From Kappaphycus alvarezii (taxonomy: Eukaryota; Rhodophyta; Florideophyceae; Gigartinales; Solieriaceae): a stretch of 64,000 bases of DNA. The translations under genes and the position numbers were made by a program. The DNA lies in NCBI GenBank assembly GCA_002205965.3, contig NADL03000645.1, forward strand, positions 1,054,001 through 1,118,000. The letters run 5' to 3'. This document shows positions 41,783-53,800 of the stretch, in pieces. The notes under the pieces are model-generated. The model was not told where the DNA came from. It saw only the letters and a list, made by a program, of their open reading frames with translations, and did no database searches. How positions within the stretch are numbered: position 1 is the stretch's first letter; every line of letters starts with the position of its first letter.

Positions 41783-42563
41783 TTACTCTCCTTCTTCTAT
41801 AGGGACTGGATCGGGACAAGGATTTATGGGCATGCTGATGCTTGGAGGTTGCAAATCCAATGGATTTGCATGAATCACGTGAGTTACCGGATGAATCTTG
41901 ATGTTAGCCGGAAGATACAACTTCACAGCATTCTTTCCAACCAGCTTCAGAATTTCAAATTGTTCATGGCTTCTCGCAGTCAATTTCCTCGAGTTCTGCG
42001 ACTTTGAGAAGGCATCTTCGAACAATGACCTACTGGTCTAAATCTTTTCTCCAACCTGATAGCAAACTTAGCACACTATAGTGATATCTTCAGGTTTGAA
42101 TTGAACCCTTCAAAATACTTTACTGGATAGTCAAATGCTCTCGGTAGATCCATAGTGTAATTAGGGCTCCAGCCCAACCCAACTTCAAAAATCGACATTC
42201 CCTGACTGCTGGTTTGTAGGAAAACTCTGCTCCGGCAAGCAGTTCATCCCAGGCATCTTGATGATAACTCCATTAGCATCGTAGATAGTTCGCAACTACA
42301 TGATTCAATATTTCCGAATCTACATCTGTTTGAGGGTGACGAATACTCGACATCTTCGACTTCACTCTCTACAGATCCATCAGGCGTTCCCAATTCTTCG
42401 GCGTTAAATTGGGGTTGAGGTTTGAAACAAAGTCATGTTGCATTCCATGCAGCTTGGAAACGTTGCTGAAAACCCCATCAGAGACATCTACTGCTGTATC
42501 AGTTCCCTGGAATAAAATGAGCTCTTCTCGACAGCCTGTCCACCAATGTTGCAGTATTTTCAT
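41783..42563 (-). pseudogene. Element 3 integrase remnant
   Basis: From 42563 down: HDFVSNLNPNLTPKNWERLM (target-proximal SDR...F-type block with the catalytic Asp region decayed), SSIRHPQTDVDSEILNHVV (catalytic Glu of the DDE triad) and WDELLAGAEFSYKPAV. From 42025, KLTARSHEQFEILKLVG, KLYLPANIKIHPVTHVIH and ANPLDLQPP form the C-terminal domain, the same kind of tail that carries a chromodomain in chromoviruses. No chromodomain is evident before the stop at 41783. Confidence 0.75.
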
Positions 42564-43207
42564 ATCAATGCCTCTTCATCAAAAGTCCAGCGATGAAATA
42601 GGTGGCAGCGGAACCCCATCTCCAGATCTTTTTCTCCAACGCAGATGGACCCCAAAGCTTAGTCTCTTTTCTTCTCAAATTTTCAAGCAGACTTCGATGT
42701 ACTTATTCATATTGCTTCCATTGTATTACAAATGATACTTGTCGAGTTTTGACATTGTATTTGACTAATTAAAGCGACCTGAAATCTTTGAGTCATATGC
42801 CATCCCCACGATCCTTTGAATAGACTTTCAAGCTACACAGAGTTTTCTACGCCACAATAGACGCTTTCATTCCCCGTGGAACAAACTACTACAAAGCTTC
42901 TCAACTTGCCGAATTTTCACTTCATCTTCAATTCGTTCACCATGCAAAAGCTTAGCAAAAGGGCAGAAGAAATGATCGTCGTCATAGCTTCCAATCACAG
43001 AATCAAGCTCGACATGTGGAATATCAATATGGTTCAGATTCAGAAATTGATCAACTACTCCAGAAACATGAGAAGCTGCTCACAACGCATCTCTAAGCAC
43101 ATTTATCCTCCCGTGCTTCAGCACAACCTGGAATATTTCAAAGTTTCCTAAGGTTTCTATCCATCTATCTTCCCGCCTACTCAGCTTAGGCTTCGTACAG
43201 AATCTTT

Positions 43208-44502
43208 TCAAAACCTGTTTGTCGGTGAAAATTTCGAATCCTCAGCCCTCCAAGTAGCATCGGAACCTTTCCAGGAAGCGGACCAATCCCAGACCTCACG
43301 ATCATTGGCAGTGCAGTCTTCCTCAGGATCAGTCATCTTCTTTGAAAAGAACGGAATCACTCTATCTTTGCCATTATCGTCCAGTTGAGAAAAAGTTACT
43401 CCAGCAGCTGTCTTTGACACATCAATGTGACCTCTGAATGGCTTCTGAATATCCAGTGAGATCAGGATTGGAGCACAAGTAACCCGATCCTTCAATTTCT
43501 GAAATGAATCATCACAATTGTCATGCCACTTATCAATGCCGTAATATTTATTCGTGATATTATTCAGAGGAGCAGCAATCCAGGAGAAGTTCCTGATGAA
43601 CCTTCGAAAGAATTGGAGCAAGCCAAGAAAACTGCCGAACTCAAACAAACTTTTCGGTCACGACCACGACTTCAGAACCTCAACCCTATCACGATTGGTA
43701 CGTATTTCAGAACTATCTAAAATCATCGCAAGGAAGGCAATCTTCGTCTTCATGAGCTCGGACTTCTTAGCAACGAGCAGATTGAGCTACTTCAATTTTG
43801 AGAGTAAAATATTGATGTGCCCCAGGTGAGAATTCTCATGATTACTGAGTTTCAGCAAATCAATAATGTACAAAAGGATAAAAAATTTCGATATAGTCGT
43901 AAAATATGCTGTTATTCAGCGTCTAGAACGTAGCTTGAGCATCAAATATTCCCATTGGTGTCACCAGATTCCCAAAATATCCATAATTCGTATTTAAAGA
44001 ATTCTTTTCCACTTCTTCGGCCTTCACTCGTATCTGATGAAATCTGGTCATGGGATCTAGCTTTGAGAAAACATATTATCCTCCAACTCTTTCAAACATT
44101 TAATTACATCTAGGCAGTGGCGCATTATTCAGTTTCGTGATCCGATTCAGAGCGCGGTAGTCGACAACTCCTCTCAACTTTTCTTTATCACTCAATAAGA
44201 ACAAAAAAGCACCATGAAATGACTTACTTGGCCTATTGTTTCCTTTCAGCAACAAGAATTCTACGTATTCTCGTGCATCTTCCAAGTCCGGAGGCGAAAT
44301 CTAAAAAATGATCGGTGCGGTGCTTTTGAAACCTCCTCAGTCTGAATAGAATAGTCAAAATCACGCTCTGTGGGGAGCCTTTCGAGCAGCTTCTCCCGGA
44401 AAACAGAATCATACTTTTAAGAAGTATCCTCAGGCTTGGATTGGAATTATTCATCAACTCCTTGCTTTCACTAATCTTCTTATTCCTTACCAAATTGTTC
44501 AC
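43208..44502 (-). pseudogene. pol: Element 3 reverse transcriptase and RNase H remnant
   Basis: Minus-strand motifs: AREYVEFLLLKGNNRPSKS, FLLSDKEKLRGVVDYRALN (44285-44100), then in broken frames PMGIFDAQATF and YIEIFYPFVHY, a ruined VYIDD motif (~43930-43850). The connection GLLQFFRRFIRNFSWIAAPL and RNase H SLDIQKPFRGHIDVSKTAAG and PEEDCTANDREVW follow (43648-43208). The YxDD catalytic pair is lost. Confidence 0.75.
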
Positions 44503-44679
44503 ATGAACAAATTGAAAATTTTGGAAGTCTTCCCGATGTCATTTTTTCCTCAGAAATCTTCTAAAAGTCCACATTGCAAGCTTGGTCACTTTAACATTTT
44601 GTTCATCACCACGAGGTACATCATCTTATGTATCCTGTTCCTCATGAGAAGACCCTAGTGGTAGTTTCTTGTCACCAAA

Positions 44680-45350
44680 TTTCGCTACCTTTCCACGATA
44701 AGATGCTCTGCGATTATTGGTAACATGCCATGGTATACCCAGAAGAACCTCGTGTCATTAGCTTTGCACAGCCCAGTTTGATGTATACTCATGGGCTCCA
44801 ATAGGAATCGTTCCTTCAATGATATCTTCCAATGATTGTTACATTGCCTCCTTCATTTAGTACCTCACTGTAACAACGCATCCTGGCAATCGAGAACTGA
44901 TCTTGATGCTTGTCCAAGGACTCCTTCGATAACACATTTCTGTTACATCCATCATATTTCAACGCCCCAAAGCTAACTAAATCAGCATCACTTCGAGTAC
45001 AATACTTCCAGAGCCTTTGAAATATACAGAATTTTGTACATTCGAGAACATTACAACCCGATAGTAAGCACTTTCAACATCTATTGAAATCTTCATAGCG
45101 GCCACTATATTTTTCGTACAAATCTTCATAACCTAGAGAAGAACATGAATACTAAACCGTTCACTGAAATGTTCGATCTTCTCACCATCAGTCATATCTG
45201 TATCTTCATCACTTTGCGAAACTCAGTAACATAAGCAGCTACAGACCCTTTCTGCTTCACCGTCTAGATCTTATCCAGGTTGCACCTGACACCATAGCTA
45301 GGGACGAAATCAGATCCCCTAAGCTCCTAAAGCTCCTGATATATTCAATA
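44680..45350 (-). pseudogene. Element 3 Gag and protease remnant
   Basis: Frames are broken every few dozen codons. QKGSVAAYVTEFRKV is the usual Gag block before the capsid C-terminus. SDADLVSFGALKYDG corresponds to DSGAD....... of the protease active site, with Gly again read as Asp. A later VYHGMLPII-like reading fits the second half of the protease. Confidence 0.5.
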
Positions 45351-48300
45351 CACCTGATTAATTGCCACTACCTGATGTATCACCGACTAGCCGTAGTATC
45401 AAACAAGAGAAACAAGTCATACGTTATCTTGAAGTTGTCTGCAGATACATGGGGATTTCAAATCTGAATAAGAGCAAGGTACTCACTGACTTGATACAAC
45501 CAAGAGTCGACAGAAAAGGAGCCCCTTTTGCCCTCAAAGGTCGACAGCTTGTTGGGTTGAGTGTAGCCATCCTCCTGCTTAGTCACAAAAATTGTAAACG
45601 AACAATTCGTATTATAACAGAAGACTTCAGCTTTATTCCCCAGAGTTCAGCAGAACTTCGGTTGGTTCCTCCCACACAGCGACTTCCGACCTAGTGCTGC
45701 GACTATTTAAACGAAGAGGATAATTCAGATATAGTACGCTGAAGGTATTTAGTGGCGAAAGTACTTCAAATGGTAGATATGCAGTTCCTCCTATTCCGGA
45801 ACTGGTACCGAGTCTGCCTTTTGTATAGGAATTTGAATCTAGGTTGTGCGCTGGAATAGAGCATAGATAGAAGGTCCTAAAATATTTTAAAGTACTTCGG
45901 CCATTTGGGTGAATTGAAAAGATCAAAATGAATCCCTAGAATAACGGTTATCATGCACCGTTTGTCATCAAACGTCCGGTTAAGATCTTGTTTGTTGCAA
46001 TTGCAGCTCTAAATTTTTATTTTTTGAATGCCACTACGAGATAAATTGGATAACACCAGCAACTATCCGAGAATAGTGGAGGAAAAATGATCCCAATTCT
46101 TGGCATGGAGGGGTGAGAGCGAGATAAGAGCGATCAAGAAGAATAAATAGTTACAAGTGATAACGGTGGGTGAAGTGGAAACGTACAGGAAGAGGGTAAG
46201 GGAAGAAGCAGTGGGTGATGCACTTACGGAGAGGGGAGAACTTAATTCTGCTCCATTGGAAGGGAGCAAATAGGAGCTAGGGGAGGCGTGGATGTAGCGC
46301 TCTATTCACGAAGCGGGAATATCCACGGGCGGCACATTTAACTTTGGGGCATCTGTGGAAGGGAGGGAGAACGCCGTAGATACTTGAAATAGTGTCTTTA
46401 GGTCTCTCCTTGCTAGATGCCTACATCAGTCCTAGATATATCGTACTAAGATGGCAATACGATGTGTCTATGGTCTACGAATCATTTTCCTCATATGAGG
46501 ACAAAGTCTAGAACCAATTTTTGAAGCAATAATGCTTTTTTCCTGTAATTTTCTTGTAATAGCATATACTTTCAAAAGTAGCAAAGCTCGATCAAAATAA
46601 AATTTTCGGTAATTTTGACTCTGGTCAGGTTGTGAATCAATTTTCCCACCCAATGAACTTGGATCTAAGTATCATTCTTGCCTCTTTTTATCATTTCAAT
46701 ACCTGTAGGTTAATTCTGTGGCCGAGATTGTGTAGAGTTCAAGCTACTGAGCACATATTTACTCTAAAGTTACCGGTAAATCGTCTTCTTCGTCAGCCGT
46801 TGGAGCCTGAAGTGTTCACAAGATCATTGTTTTTTGGTCATGTAAGATCAAACTACCAGACATTCCATATGGTTACGTGTGTACTTTTAGTTCTGAACCT
46901 GACACGAAAAAAATATTAACACATTTTCTTTGCCAGATGCGACAATCATTGACAACCTAGACGGTAATAGGCGAGTCTTACGTCAACAAAAGGAAAGTTT
47001 CGAGGGGAAGGTTTGATAAAAATGCATGCTATAGTAGGGACACATCCAGTGTTGCCTGCTTTATGGCTGTCCTGAACGTTGCCTTCTGGAGATCGTGATT
47101 CCTCTCCGATGACCCTGTCGAAATTGCGTATTGATTCGATTGTGGTTGTGTAGAGTACTTCTGGATAAAGTATAATTTATCTTTCAGCAGTAAAACACCC
47201 AAATAATTCCCCTCTGTGTCACTCTCCACAGGATTTTGATGAACGTTTCTACATTATTGTCGATTTGGAAACAAATAAATGAGAAGAAAAAATGCTTTAA
47301 CCTTGAAAGAAACGGATTTGACCGCTTAGATTTTGCTGACATCAAATTCATGGAAATTCTAGTATACTATAGAAAGGTATACTCCAGGTACTAGATTGTA
47401 TTGGATGAATGGCGGACATGAAGCGATGTAGTTCGATAAGAATTCTTGAGTTGATACAGCACATTAGTTTCGCATTCACAACATGTCATATACACCAAGA
47501 GTGAAAATGATATTTTGGTGTAGTGGCGCCGATGCGGTGAACACTGACCGGTGACACTTATACGAAGAGTGAAAGTTACAGCGGCAAACGACCAGTAACG
47601 AATGCGAACTGAGCAGCTATACTGCAGCAAAGTGTACGCGGGGTCGTAAAAGATACAGTAGTGTACCGTTACGGCATAATTGTACAGCAGGGTTTTAGTG
47701 TAAAGTGTATTCTTTTTTTTTGAATTTATTGCTGGGATTAAAAGGACTATTAGGGCCCGTGGCATTGAGAGCCGCGATTATTTCATGGATATGGGACTGC
47801 ATTCTCCTTCCGGTACCCGAAAAGTAAAATGTAAGCAAACTTACACCATCAAGTAACCCAATTACCCTCATACAAAACCTTTCTATCATTTTGTACTTTT
47901 TTTACTACGCCTGGTAGTAACTACTTTAGTTTTTATCGCGCCGTCTCCGTATATGCGTACAATCCTCAACCTCGGTTCGTAGAGCTCGCCCCGAGAGTGA
48001 GCCAAACTCATCCTTGTGCTTCCTTTGAATTACCACTCGGTGTTCTCTTGAATGTAATGGACCCCATCTAATCGCTTTACCGAGTTATTAAGATATTTTT
48101 GTACCGACCGGAGACATCCGAGAGGCAACAAGGGTGAACCATAAAGGGTTTGCACCCAAAATAGATCATTTTCAGTGGCGTAAGAAGTAAAACTGTGAAT
48201 CAAAATTTGCACGTTCAATCTATTAGCTCATCACCAGTAGCGACTAATAACTCATAGGGATCATAAAAACTGGAAAAATCAGAGAATAATGTCGAAGTTG

Positions 48301-49379
48301 GGATATCTTTTTCAAGCAAACTCGTAGCTAATTTTGACAAATACCCTAACCATTTCTTTTACTTACAGCATCTTACCTTCTTGCTTCCATTATTCTGCTC
48401 TTAAGCGCCACAGAAATTTCGCCCTGTAATCAGAAACTATTGTAAATTGGCAAAAATTATACTATTTTGTGCTACGACAATTATATGAAGCCATTATGGA
48501 TAACTCGCCGGTCCTCCGCTTACAAATCTGAAATGTTTTTATAAATTAACACCAAAAGGAGCTTTATCATGATGTTCAGTGCTGTCAGCTTCAATGATTA
48601 GTGCTATGGACACCGTCATAATTTTGTACTTTGAAACTTCTAGGGCGGTTGTTCCTTTTGAAATTTGAAGTCATAACTGTATGCTTACAACTGGCCACTT
48701 ATTTTCATTGGGTACCTCTCTATATTAACTCTGGTTGAAACCTTGCTTGTTGATACGAAAAATAAACAACCAGTTTAACCATTTGTTACCTTTTGTGCTT
48801 CGAACCTCCAAGAAATATTCGGGTCTCCAGAGTAGATTTCATTTTGGACAATAGCACTAAAGTTCATACAAATTTCCCCTTAACGAAGAGAAATAAATTT
48901 AGTTCTAAAGCTCTGCGCCAAAGTAATAGTTCGGTGAGGTACCATTACAAGGACTGTCTTCCAAATCGAGGTTTATTACTTTCGCTGCAAAATAAATCAC
49001 CGAAGAAAAAACACAGTAATTTTTTGCATACCTGAATAGACGGCATTTCTCCATATTTTTAAGCTTGTCGAATCTAATGCATAGCAATTAAACTGTCTCA
49101 CACGAAAAGTTACACAGCCAAAAATTGCAAGTCAACCATTATTTTTCAGCACACATATTAACACCAACATCGATTCTGAAATTAAAGAGCATCACCAAGA
49201 GCGCTGCACTAAAATTCTTGGACGAAAGGAAACTACGATAAATCTATGGCTGCACAAAGTGGCCTCACAGCCATAAAATGGGCTCTTTTTATATTTTTTC
49301 TTTTTTATTCGGATTGAAAATAAATAGAGTAAACTGATTGATAGATAAAGTGATTTTAACCACACTGGAGGAGATATTT
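45351..49379. other. Intergenic, increasingly AT-rich
   Basis: No gene supported. The 45360-45700 part may include the 5' LTR of element 3: minus-strand ggggaataaagc provides a polyadenylation-like AATAAA and tttaaatag a weak TATA, but no matching LTR was found. Short frames at 46063-46269 and 46632-46919 lack recognisable motifs. Confidence 0.4.
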
Positions 49380-50000
49380 TTGAAGACCTAGCACTGTTAT
49401 GAATCTATGGCGACGTTCAAAGCAAAGCTCTTCTTGATTGTTCTAAGGATGATGGAGGCCTAGCTTTCAAAATGATACAAACAGAGTATGATTCACTTTT
49501 TGAGCAATGAGACTATAATTTCTCTGAGAAAGCCAAGAAAGAAGTCTTGAAACATGTTATGGAAGTGATTCAACCACTCATGCTCAAAAAAGGATGGATT
49601 ATACTCTCAAACTTGAGATAAAAGGGTTTAAATGTGAACTTTTCATTTTTTCGAGTTCGATGAAACCATTGCTGTTAGCTATGGCTCTGTGTAACCTGGG
49701 GGATTTCTTGGTAACAAATTTTCGATTCAAGCTATAATCAACTAGAATTAATTTGTTGCATCAATCTTAGCACGACTTGCATGTCTATACCTTGGTTATG
49801 GTTACGAATTGTATCTACTTCAGAGAAGATATGGAAATTAAGTACAAAGTTGATCGATCTTGGGAGAACAAAGCGCAGTGATAGCGTTCCCATCGGCAGT
49901 AAACTTCCCATTCTGGTGATGAATGGTGAAATTCCCTTGCATGATGACGATATCGAATACCATAGTGTAGAGGTAGGATCTTAGTCTGATGAAGAGGACA
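49380..50000 (+). pseudogene. Unrecognised decayed coding sequence
   Basis: One plus frame from ~49410 reads YGDVQSKALLDCSKDDGG, then KMIQTEYDSLFEQ, a stop, and NFSEKAKKEVLKHVMEVI followed by LMLKKGWIILSNL. This helical, charged character is unlike the surrounding AT-rich noise. A further open stretch (49781-49984) ends in an acidic GEIPLHDDDIEYHSVEVG. No family is recognised. It could be a transposon-derived or host pseudogene. Confidence 0.3.
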
Positions 50001-50541
50001 AAAGGAAATATATAGAAAATTAACAACGGCACACCTCATGAAACTGTCACAGAGTCGACGAACTACTCTTGCGTTTGATTTGATTAGAAAAATTCAGATA
50101 GTGCTTAACCTCTGGAAGTCGAATCTGATGGTAATAAAGACCGGTTAAGGGGTCATCAAATTGCATGCACTCCGAAATAGTCCGCATTTGTCAAAGAGAA
50201 ATGCAAGTAACTGCTTAACATGGCTTTTAACAGCAGAACTACAAATTTGAAGTGGACTTGTGCTACGATCATCTCTTGAAACGAAATCCTTAGGGCTACG
50301 GGTCTGGTCCAGATTTACCAAAAGTCAATGACAATGTCAAAAAAATAATACAACTTCAATTCACTCGCGGAATTTTATTTCATTACAAATTTGTCGGTCT
50401 TTTTTCATGTAGTCGTGTACGCTACATGAAGACAAACCGTGAGGCATGCATAAATTCATCTATTGAGGCCTAATATACAATATAAACGTTTTTTTGTGGC
50501 CCAATAGCATTCCTGGATACGAAAAAAATTACAAGGGCTTT

Positions 50542-50850
50542 CTACTGAGCCTGAAAATCTCTAAACTTGTGCGAAGAAGAAGTTAAACCTGAAATAAAAT
50601 AATGAGAATTGGCTGCTAATGAAGAGTAATTTTTGATCATATTATCGACAGCACTAGATTGAAGCTTATGCCGATAAAATGTTATGCCATTCTTTAAACG
50701 CCCCCCGAAAAGAGGATTGTACTCCTTTGCAGTTCTTGTCTGATGCCAACTGCATGCGAACATGCACATCAGGTTTTGATGAAATGTTTGGTCCCATTTT
50801 AAGTCTTTTCGATGAGCTTCCATCACTATAAAATACGCCGCAAAGGTCAA
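50542..50850 (-). CDS. Hypothetical 102-aa frame, uncertain
   Basis: Minus-strand frame with mixed composition (KWDQTFHQNLMCMFACSWHQ, then FGGRLKNGITFYRHKL). No homologue or motif is recognised and no TATA or splice context was found. Its codon composition is less AT-skewed than neighbouring DNA, which is the only reason to list it. Confidence 0.2.
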   Translation of the reverse strand: MTFAAYFIVMEAHRKDLKWDQTFHQNLMCMFACSWHQTRTAKEYNPLFGGRLKNGITFYRHKLQSSAVDNMIKNYSSLAANSHYFISGLTSSSHKFRDFQAQ

Positions 50851-53800
50851 AAAAATCCAATCATTCTTTTTTGGCGTCGGGACCCGAAGTAGACATTTTA
50901 TGTACCTTCCTTTTCCGACAACCGTACTGATCAGGTTAGGATTGTGGTTTCTACCCCATTGAAAAGATCTTTTTGTTCATCGACGTTTTTTTACCGAATG
51001 AATGAATAGATAAGGTGTACTCACTAAAGTTGATAATATTGATGCTGAACAGAGCACTGATCCGTCGCATATCTGGGAGAAAAAGCTGGCCCGTTTTCTG
51101 TGCAGATCGTTCAAATCGTACTTACCGCAGTGTGCAAGACATTAGCATAACTAATACGATGCCTTTGCGAGTTCTACCGGATTGTCGCATACATTTGCAT
51201 TGTGTATCCAATTTAAATATTCAAAGCCCATAAATATCTACTATATTTGATGTATAAAGCAAGGCTTGAAACCAAATTGTCGATCAAAATTTTTAATAGA
51301 TACATAGTTGTTTCAAACGACTCGCTGAGCTCAACTACAGAATTGAGCGCATCCAAGGCGAAAACAAAATATGGGCAAACATGTTCATACTGAGGGCTCC
51401 CACTGATAATATAGCGGACCCGGCGGAATTCATATCATCTCCTGGATTGCCACTAATTACGATGAAAGCCGCTGAGCTTACACAAGGCAGAATGATACCG
51501 GATCGATAGTCGAATATCTACATTTCAATACTTCTGATTTCACAGTTAAGTTAATTGAAAGTCATACGTTCTGGGTGAGTGAAACAAGACAGATGTAAAT
51601 CCCTCTGATAACTTAGATTTAAAGTTAATCAAATTCATATAAGCCCATTGCAGAGGTGGGACCACATTGGCTATCTAGATACGAAATAGAGCATATAAAA
51701 AATTTGCACGTATAAATTGAAGGCTAATATGGATGGATTTTGCGAGGATTTTTCTTGTGCCATGTATCCTCGTTTGGAAAAAATTCCATTAACCTCTCGC
51801 TAAGAAAGCCTATTTAGAAAAAGTAAGCGTGCTTGATCAAATTCAATTCATTTTTATTAGTGACTAGCGTATGGTAATGACTACATTCTCATCATCAATG
51901 ATGAGTTTTACGGGTATTTTTATCTTCGTCCCCGCGAGCAATACTATTCATCTACACTTTAATCTGTGCTTTTTGAATATTTCATTGCATTTGAGCCAGT
52001 TATGAGGTGGAACTCAAACCAATGTCATCTTTTTCGCAATGATATGATTGGAATTCTCGCATCCAACTTGGGAACCCATCAAATTTTCCCTAGATCACTC
52101 CGTATTTCGTCAAATGGAATTAAAAAAGTGATCTCTCCTGAAATCTTACTTCGTGAACATGCAATTATTACTGATGCGTGCATTTATTAAATATATAGAC
52201 AATATAAAACAGATGACAGTCACTTGTATACAGTCAGTTATCAACAAATACTCATCACGAAGGCGACAAATAGCGCTTCATTTTCTAAACAGATAGGAAT
52301 TCAAAGTGAAAAATCTATTTCGGTTGAACTGGAAACTTTAAAGGAGCATGATGCTAAAGGAATGGGCTAAATTTAGTCAATTTGGAAGCTAAAGACAAGA
52401 GATATGCGAATTTTTATATCAAAAGGACTGGATTTAGCCTGTCGAGTTTGAAAATGCTTGCAACGTAGCTGTTAAAGGGCACAATGATAAGACAAAAAAT
52501 ACATTCGTATAGATCTTTGACCGTCAATTGTGTGGCCATAGGCAGAAAGAACGGTAGCTGTACTCATATTTATGCAAAATAGTTTTACCCCCAGCATATC
52601 ACACAGATATCGTCAGACTGAGCCGTAGAAGCTGAACACTCGCTCAGACATAGACGTGAAATCCTTTATCCTTCACGTTTGAAACTACATGTGACTGCTC
52701 GAGCTATGAATTCAAGCAATGAAGTTGATTTTCATGAAATTTTTCCAGAGATAAAATTTTCTTTCAAAAAATGGCCTCTATGAGTCTGTTTCACGTAATT
52801 GAAATAATATTCACTGGCTTGATGCAGTTTTTTCATATAATTGTAATCTCGTTATATTTTACTACAATCTAAAGGCTGAAGATTACCATACTTATTCAAG
52901 CATTTTATGGGAAGGTGCTGGACATGTCGTTTGCGTGGTACATTAAGAGACAAACCTAAAGTGCAGATTTTGCCTAATTTCAAGAAAGTTTAGAGACTTT
53001 GGCAATCCTGGAGTCTCTACACCAAATTATGAGTAATTTTGATCCTATTTTCAATTCAGTCATGCCGTAAAGAGTAAATTTAGCCCAATTAGCTCAACAT
53101 AGTGAGCTTTTTGGCTTAGTTTTAATAACAGTATGGGTAGTTTACGAGCATAGTACATGTTTTGGTTTATTCTATGAATAAAACGAAATCAAATCAATCA
53201 ATTGAGGATAGCAGTCATGGTCATCTCTATTGAGTTGTTTCGCACTTCCCAGAAAGTGCAATTCTTCGTTGTTTTATACAAACAGTATCCTCATAAGATT
53301 AATTACTACAATATTAACTTCAATTTAATTATTTCTCTTAACCGAGAGAGGTTGAATTTTATATACATGATAATATATATCTAAATGAAAGGAAATAAAT
53401 AATATATCAAGCTCAGGAAGCATTAAACCCAATTGATAATTTGATTATGTATGCAAGTCGACAATTTAGCTAATTAAAAGCACATTTAATTTTAATCTTA
53501 GGCTGAGATCGGTTTAAACAATAGTGGATCGGTCCATTAGTGTCTACTTGGATTAATTATATGAGATCAATACTTCTAAAGGAGCTCCCATATCAGATCG
53601 GGGGAATGTGGAATTCGCTGTCGTGTACTTCCCTGTGTTGGTTCACTATATTCTGAACAGCCGATGTAGAACATATTCATCAGACACATAGTAAAAGTGT
53701 GCAGAAACTATTTGGGACCGAAATAAATCCTGAAATTTTTTTTAATCAAGTGATCTCCTATTATCGAGATAGAAATTTATGCAATACATTAAATTAGGCA

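Larger units (their letters stand above)
41783..45350 (-). mobile_element. Element 3: decayed Ty3/gypsy element of a second lineage, minus strand
   Basis: Order read on the minus strand from 45350: gag motif QKGSVAAYVTEFRKV (~45250), protease-like SDADLVSFGALK (~44990), RT (44300-43650), RNase H (43648-43208) and integrase (42563-41783). The sequence motifs (HPQTD in integrase, KLTAR...HV.HANPL in the C-terminus) are of the common gag-pol gypsy type and quite unlike elements 1 and 2. A purine-rich gcaggggagggcg (minus strand, 41666-41678) before TGAATGAG may be the polypurine tract and LTR start. It is heavily mutated and AT-shifted. Confidence 0.8.
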